Source of the DNA: an uncultured Oscillospiraceae bacterium
Lineage (GTDB): Bacteria; Bacillota; Clostridia; Oscillospirales; Acutalibacteraceae
Length of the DNA: 8,665 bases
Reading direction: 5' to 3'
NCBI GenBank assembly: GCA_900545655.1
Contig: UQZY01000055.1
Location: forward strand, 1 to 8,665
Under the pieces are notes generated by a model, which searched no databases, was not told the origin of the DNA, and saw only the letters and a program-made list of their open reading frames with translations. The position numbers were made by a program, and so were the translations under genes. Shown one piece after another: positions 4,716 to 8,665 of the stretch. Position 1 is the stretch's first letter. Each line of letters opens with the position of its first letter.

Positions 4716-7250
4716 TTAAGATTTTTTCACCTGTGAACGGTCTCTTTTTTTATGAGCTGATTCGCGGGCTTTCTTTCCTTGCTTCTCTTTTTTCGTATGA
4801 ACTTTTTTTATTTTCCTGTCACGTATTTCATGCAGCTTCTTGCGCTTATCATCAGTCTCGGCTTTCTTTTTCGGCGGATGCTTTTCGCGGAATTCAAGCC
4901 ATTTTTTATCTATTTCTTCAACGCACCATGTAAGATTTCTGAAAAGAGACTCTGCGGCAAATGCAAAGATTACCGTAAGGAGTATGCATATCGCGGACAT
5001 CTCGCTGAGCGCAAACAATTGCTTCAGGAAAATTCCGCTGACAACAAGTCCGCCGACGTTTATAGCGAGCACTCCGTACTTAAGCTTGTTCATCGGACGA
5101 CTTATATTGACAAGAATCATAAGACCTACAACAGAGAGAATCATTGTTGCGGAGGTGCCGATATCCTCTGATGAAAGGGCGAATACATCGCCGCATATAG
5201 CAAGTGATCCTACGGCTATGAGGTCCGTAAGTCCGCCCGGGAATGCTTTTAAGAATACATTTTTGAGGAAGTTGCCCTCTATCCTGTTCTTGTTGGGCTC
5301 AAGTGCGAGCAGGAAGCCCGGGAAGCCTATCGTGAATGTGGTTATAAGGGAGATCTGTGCAGGCTCCAGCGGGTACGTCAGCATGAATATCGCCGAGAAA
5401 ATGGAGAGCAGCAGCGAGAATATGTTTTTTACGAGGAAAAGACTTGCCGAGCGCTGTATGTTGTTTACAACACGCCTGCCCTCAAAAACAACGTCAGGCA
5501 TATGCGCAAAGTCGGAATCCATGAGAACAACCTGTGCTGCCTGCGCGGCAGCCTCACTTCCGGATGCCATAGCGACACTGCAATCCGCGTCCTTCATCGC
5601 AAGGATATCGTTGACACCGTCCCCCGTCATAGCAACGGTATGACCGGATTTTTGAAGAGCCTTTACAAACTTCTGCTTTTGCTTCGGTGTAACTCTGCCG
5701 AACACGGTATACGTCTCAACTGCGGAGGCTATCTTTTCATCGGTGTCAAGCTGCGCTGCATCGATGTATTTGTCCGCATTCTCTATCCCCGCCTCTTTGG
5801 CAACCTCCGAAACGGTCTTCGGGTTATCGCCTGAGATAACCTTTATTGCAACACCTTGTTCCCTAAAGTATGAAAAGGTACTTTTCGCATTTTCACGTAT
5901 GGGGTTTGAAAGGACTACAAAGCCAAGCGGCTCAGGACTTTTAAGTTCCTCGGAATCCGCTCTCGCGAAAATAATTACACGGTATCCGGCTTCCGTGTAC
6001 GCGGAGATTTCCCCCGACACCTTACCGAAGCCGTCCTTCATAACAAACTCGGGCGCACCGAGTGCATATACACCGTCGTCAAAAACTATGGTGCCGTATT
6101 TTGTTGAGGATGAAAACGGATTGACCTTTCGCGCAATCCTTGAAGAAAAGGCCACGGGGTCTTTTCCTTTTATGTACTCCGAGAGAGCGTTCATTGTCGC
6201 GTTGTTGTCGTTCGACGAAAGAACATAGTCGGAGAGAAGTGAAGAAAATTCTTTTTCCGATACAGGACAGCCTTCAAAAGGAATAACCCTGTTTACCGTC
6301 ATGTCCGGCTCTGTTATGGTTCCGGTCTTGTCCACGCAAAGAACATCCACACGGGCGAGCGTTTCAATACTCTTCATGTCATGGAGGAGAACCTTATTTT
6401 TTACAAGGCGTATGGTTCCGAGTGCGAGCGCTATGGTCGTGAGCATATATAGACCCTCGGGTATCATTCCGAGGACGGCTGCGACGGCGGACACAACGCC
6501 TTTTTCAACTGTTTCGCCGTTCACAAAGTGACTCTGTATGAAAAGGACTGCTCCTATGGGAACAATTATTATACCGGCTGCCTTGATTATCTTGTTTATG
6601 GAGCGAATCATCTCGGATTCTTCTTTTGTGCCAAGCTCCTTTGCCTCTTTGGTAAGCTTTGAGATATATGAATCATTTCCGACTTTTTCAAGCTTTGCAT
6701 AACACTTGCCGGACACAACGAAACTTCCGGACATGAGCTTCGCTCCGCCCGTTTTCTCAATCTCATCGGATTCACCGGTGAGAAGCGATTCGTTTACAAA
6801 AACATTTCCGGCAAGTACAACTGCGTCCGCACAAATCTGATCTCCGGCAGAAAGGAGGATTACATCGTCACGAACAAGCTCATCCACCGTAATCTTTTTC
6901 TCGGCTCCGTCACGCAGGGCAATGGCATGCGGTGCGTTCAAAAGGCTCATTTTTTCTATAGTCTTTTTTGCACGAAGCTCCTGAATGATTCCCACCAACG
7001 TATTTGCAATTACGAGCGGCAGGAAGGTCAGGTTTCGGAAAGAACCGACCACGCAGAGAAGTATTGCGATAACGAGAAAAATCAAGTTAAAATACGTAAA
7101 TGCATTTGAAACGATAATCTCTTTCGTTGTTTTACCGGATGAAAGATCCGTCTTGTTTGTAAGACCCTTTGAGACTCTCTCCTTCACTTCCGCTTCGGAA
7201 AGGCCTAAAACAGACGACTGCTTAACTTGTACGGGACTTGCTGTTTCCAT
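4716..7250 (-). CDS. CtpE-like cation-transporting P-type ATPase with lysine-rich C-terminal tail
   Basis: This is an integral membrane cation pump of 844 aa. There is no N-terminal metal-binding domain. Membrane segments lie near 50-70 and 75-90, and TGES at 158-161 marks the actuator domain. PEGL at 264-267 marks the transport helix, DKTGT at 307-311 has phosphorylated D307, and the nucleotide-binding domain is short (LGAPEFV, 397-403). TGDGVND is at 542-548. The GFPGFLLALEPN motif at 642-653 is typical of the subgroup that includes mycobacterial CtpE, for which calcium transport has been reported. Residues 782-844 form a disordered-looking tail packed with Lys and Arg. By eye, SERCA TM5-6 ligands are mostly replaced (N609 kept; S612, T637 and I641 at the E771, N796 and D800 positions), so the ion is uncertain. 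ATG 7250 has GAGGT 6 bases upstream. The gene has its own promoter and is divergent from the lipoprotein gene. Confidence 0.88.
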   Translation of the reverse strand: METASPVQVKQSSVLGLSEAEVKERVSKGLTNKTDLSSGKTTKEIIVSNAFTYFNLIFLVIAILLCVVGSFRNLTFLPLVIANTLVGIIQELRAKKTIEKMSLLNAPHAIALRDGAEKKITVDELVRDDVILLSAGDQICADAVVLAGNVFVNESLLTGESDEIEKTGGAKLMSGSFVVSGKCYAKLEKVGNDSYISKLTKEAKELGTKEESEMIRSINKIIKAAGIIIVPIGAVLFIQSHFVNGETVEKGVVSAVAAVLGMIPEGLYMLTTIALALGTIRLVKNKVLLHDMKSIETLARVDVLCVDKTGTITEPDMTVNRVIPFEGCPVSEKEFSSLLSDYVLSSNDNNATMNALSEYIKGKDPVAFSSRIARKVNPFSSSTKYGTIVFDDGVYALGAPEFVMKDGFGKVSGEISAYTEAGYRVIIFARADSEELKSPEPLGFVVLSNPIRENAKSTFSYFREQGVAIKVISGDNPKTVSEVAKEAGIENADKYIDAAQLDTDEKIASAVETYTVFGRVTPKQKQKFVKALQKSGHTVAMTGDGVNDILAMKDADCSVAMASGSEAAAQAAQVVLMDSDFAHMPDVVFEGRRVVNNIQRSASLFLVKNIFSLLLSIFSAIFMLTYPLEPAQISLITTFTIGFPGFLLALEPNKNRIEGNFLKNVFLKAFPGGLTDLIAVGSLAICGDVFALSSEDIGTSATMILSVVGLMILVNISRPMNKLKYGVLAINVGGLVVSGIFLKQLFALSEMSAICILLTVIFAFAAESLFRNLTWCVEEIDKKWLEFREKHPPKKKAETDDKRKKLHEIRDRKIKKVHTKKEKQGKKARESAHKKRDRSQVKKS

Positions 7251-7301
7251 TTTTATACCTCTTCAAAAATCAACTAAACATTTTCACTTGCGTATACGAG
7301 A

Positions 7302-7330
7302 ATTATAATCCAAAAGGAGTTTATAAACAA
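7302..7330 (-). promoter_or_regulatory. Promoter of the CtpE-like ATPase gene
   Basis: On the minus strand TTGTTT (7330-7325) is followed after 17 bases by a perfect TATAAT (7307-7302). The start is expected near 7295, giving a leader of about 45 bases. That is too short for a typical metal riboswitch. An 8-bp palindrome CGTATACG (7291-7298) sits on the predicted start and could be an operator. Confidence 0.7.
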
Positions 7331-7402
7331 CCGTGACAGTCGTAAAAATTTAATTCATACGGTAGAACTTTCGGTGCATATTATGTTATTATTACTTTAT
7401 TG

Positions 7403-7434
7403 AATTACGTGCGGCCCCGAGTGGTAATTTTTTT
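7403..7434 (+). other. Hairpin followed by T7 in the lipoprotein leader (possible attenuator)
   Basis: AATTAC (7403-7408) pairs perfectly with GTAATT (7424-7429). The 15-base loop is GC-rich (centre GCGGCCCCGAG) and the right arm runs into seven T (7428-7434). The shape resembles a weak intrinsic terminator on the plus strand, 40 bases before the lipoprotein start. The stem is short and A-T rich, so activity is doubtful. The rest of the 224-base divergent gap (7251-7474) is A-T rich and holds the minus-strand promoter; I found no convincing plus-strand promoter. Confidence 0.35.
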
Positions 7435-7474
7435 CAAAATCAAATACAACAATAGTGATAGGAGTCTTGCTTTT

Positions 7475-8542
7475 ATGTTAAAAAGAATACTCTCTGTTTT
7501 TATGGCTTTTCTCATGGTGTTCGCCGTTTCCGCGTGCAGTAAGACACCGGAAAAGGAACCTGTGGAGCATGGCAAAACAGAAGAGGCAACAACGGAAAAT
7601 AACAATGTAATAAATCCCCTGACCGGCGAAAAGACCCTTTCCCCGGCAGCTGTCGGCAAGCGCCCGATGGCAGTTGTAGTGCAAAACTCCGAGGCTTGCA
7701 GACCGCAGTGGGGTATGTGCTCACCGGATATCATCATCGAGGGACTTGCCGAGGGTGGCGTAACGAGGATGCTGTGGCTCTATTCCGACGTCAACGAAAT
7801 CCCAAAGGTAGGCTCAATAAGAAGTGCCCGAATGGATTTCCTTGAGATGGCAGAGGGCTTCGACGCGATTTTTGTACATTGCGGTCAGAGCCAAACTGCT
7901 GCGGCAGCTATAAACGCCCGACATATCGACACAATAAACGGCGGCGTGTGGCTAGGAAAATATCTCAAAAGAGATGAACAGCGCCTGCGCGAGGTAAGCT
8001 CGGAGCACACGGTTTACACAACCGGCAAAATGCTCGGCAAATGCTTAAGTGAACAAAACTACAGGACAGAGAAAAAGGAAGGATACGACGACATCCTCTC
8101 CTTCAACACAGAGGGTAACCCCGAAAGATACGACGGCGGCTTATGCTCATCACTGCGTATCTCTTATTCAGGCGGCTACACGTACACTTTTGAATACAGA
8201 GAATCAGACGGAAAATACTACAACAACATAGGCTTCAAAACAACAAAGCCTTTTGTCGAGTACGGCGGAAAACAGGAAAGCTTTGAAAATGTAATAATCC
8301 TTTATATCCCGTCCTACAAAGTCATAAATGAAAAAGGCTCTGTGGACATGGATCTCTCGGGCGGAGCCGGACTCATAGTGTCAAACGGAACTTATGAAGA
8401 AATACTTTGGAAAAAGGGAAACACTCCGTCGAACACCCTAAAGCTATATAAAAAGAACGGTGACGAGCTTAAGCTTAATGCAGGTCAAAGCTACCTGGGA
8501 CTTCTCCCGAGAGACAGGTCAGGCAGCACCGTTATAAAATAA
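7475..8542 (+). CDS. DUF3048 (YerB-type) lipoprotein
   Basis: This is probably a surface lipoprotein of 355 aa anchored to the outer face of the membrane. It has a signal peptide MLKR plus a hydrophobic stretch, with lipobox V18-S-A-C21 where lipidation is expected. A low-complexity Glu/Thr/Asn spacer follows (22-46). The DUF3048 N-terminal domain runs from NPLTGE (48-53) through RPMAVVVQNS (63-72), the GLAEGGVTRMLWLY block (90-103) and GSIRSAR (113-119) to VHCGQS (134-139). The C-terminal domain occupies roughly 225-350. Bacillus subtilis YerB is the known relative; its biochemical function is not established. ATG 7475 is chosen because it begins the signal peptide and AGGAG (7460-7464) lies 10 bases upstream. 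The frame is open back to 7400 but that would bury the signal peptide. Divergent from the ATPase and ended by a strong terminator. Confidence 0.9.
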   Translation: MLKRILSVFMAFLMVFAVSACSKTPEKEPVEHGKTEEATTENNNVINPLTGEKTLSPAAVGKRPMAVVVQNSEACRPQWGMCSPDIIIEGLAEGGVTRMLWLYSDVNEIPKVGSIRSARMDFLEMAEGFDAIFVHCGQSQTAAAAINARHIDTINGGVWLGKYLKRDEQRLREVSSEHTVYTTGKMLGKCLSEQNYRTEKKEGYDDILSFNTEGNPERYDGGLCSSLRISYSGGYTYTFEYRESDGKYYNNIGFKTTKPFVEYGGKQESFENVIILYIPSYKVINEKGSVDMDLSGGAGLIVSNGTYEEILWKKGNTPSNTLKLYKKNGDELKLNAGQSYLGLLPRDRSGSTVIK

Positions 8543-8560
8543 TGAATAAAAACACAAACG

Positions 8561-8597
8561 AACCCCTTTCATCGAAATCCGATGAAAGGGGTTTTCT
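8561..8597. terminator. Strong intrinsic terminator after the DUF3048 gene
   Basis: AACCCCTTTCATCG (8561-8574) and its exact inverse complement (8580-8593) form a perfect 14-bp stem with a 5-base loop, followed by a short T-rich tail. It starts 18 bases after the stop at 8542. It also lies 13 bases past the end of the convergent gene at the right edge, so it probably serves both strands. Confidence 0.85.
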
Positions 8598-8609
8598 GAG
8601 ATATTCAGA

Positions 8610-8665
8610 CTATGCTATCCAAACACCGCTTGAATTAAACGTGTATGTCTTGCCGTTTATTCTCT
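8610..8665 (-). CDS. C-terminal end of a secreted protein, cell-wall-binding-repeat-like (partial)
   Basis: On the minus strand a frame open from the window edge ends at TAG (8612-8610) and reads RINGKTYTFNSSGVWIA. The pattern N-G-K-x-Y-x-F-x-x-x-G-V-W closely resembles the last unit of choline-binding/cell-wall-binding repeats (CW_binding_1 type, usual form NGKWYYFDSSGVW), which often close extracellular hydrolases or adhesins. The stop lies just before the strong shared hairpin, as expected of a real gene end. Only 17 codons are visible, so the catalytic part and the full identity are unknown. Confidence 0.5.
   Translation of the reverse strand, partial: RINGKTYTFNSSGVWIA

Noticed and set aside
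4840..5643. 267-codon open frame on the plus strand inside the second ATPase gene
   Set aside because: It lies entirely opposite a conserved P-type ATPase, has no recognisable domain, and its Ser/Arg/Thr-rich composition is what an antisense reading of that gene produces.
7251..7295. Metal riboswitch in the leader of the CtpE-like ATPase
   Set aside because: The predicted leader is only about 45 bases, with no stable stem or terminator that could fold as a known Mg2+, Mn2+ or Ca2+-linked switch.
7400..7474. Upstream start extending the DUF3048 lipoprotein by 25 residues
   Set aside because: It would place charged residues before the signal peptide and overlap the hairpin/T-run; the ATG at 7475 has a good ribosome binding site and begins a standard lipoprotein signal.

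Overview
The window looks like a chromosomal segment from a Gram-positive anaerobe of the Clostridia (Bacillota). The evidence is strong AGGAGG-type ribosome binding sites, a DUF3048 (YerB-type) lipoprotein, a CadC-type metal repressor, and gene ends resembling an L-2-amino-thiazoline-4-carboxylate hydrolase and a cell-wall-binding repeat protein. I cannot name the species. I see no rRNA, tRNA, CRISPR array, insertion sequence or phage gene.

Layout, left to right. (1) 1-282, plus strand: the 3' end of a gene whose product reads like a sugar-binding protein joined to the tail of a different family. A probable terminator at 314-350 follows it. (2) 370-915, plus strand: a YfcE-type metallophosphoesterase, which meets the convergent cadA gene at a shared hairpin (948-986). 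(3) 1051-3871, minus strand: a compact cadmium/zinc/lead-type resistance module. It has a near-consensus promoter, an SmtB/CadC-type operator, cadC (repressor), a second related operator, and cadA (P1B-type export ATPase, TTG start). (4) 3946-4638, minus strand: an AlkD-type DNA alkylation repair glycosylase. (5) 4716-7250, minus strand: a second P-type ATPase, CtpE-like, with a long lysine-rich C-terminal tail and its own TTGTTT/TATAAT promoter. (6) 7475-8542, plus strand and divergent from it: a DUF3048 lipoprotein, ending at a perfect 14-bp terminator stem. (7) 8610-8665, minus strand: the last 17 codons of a gene that runs out of the window.

The best-supported system is the cadC-cadA unit. 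CadC residues C7, C58, C60 and D101, H103, H114, E117 sit at the numbers known for the CadC family once the ATG at 3766 is taken as the start. The two operators match each other at 15 of 18 core positions. The likely logic is that metal-free CadC blocks transcription just downstream of the promoter and again in front of cadA, and that metal binding releases it so that CadA can pump the metal out. The second ATPase and the AlkD gene could share a transcript (71-bp gap, no clear terminator), but nothing ties their functions together.

This is mostly a conventional housekeeping and metal-homeostasis region. The unusual points are the chimeric left-edge ORF, the duplicated operator with a possible second promoter, the acidic/Asn-rich linker of CadA, and the atypical ion site and polybasic tail of the CtpE-like pump.
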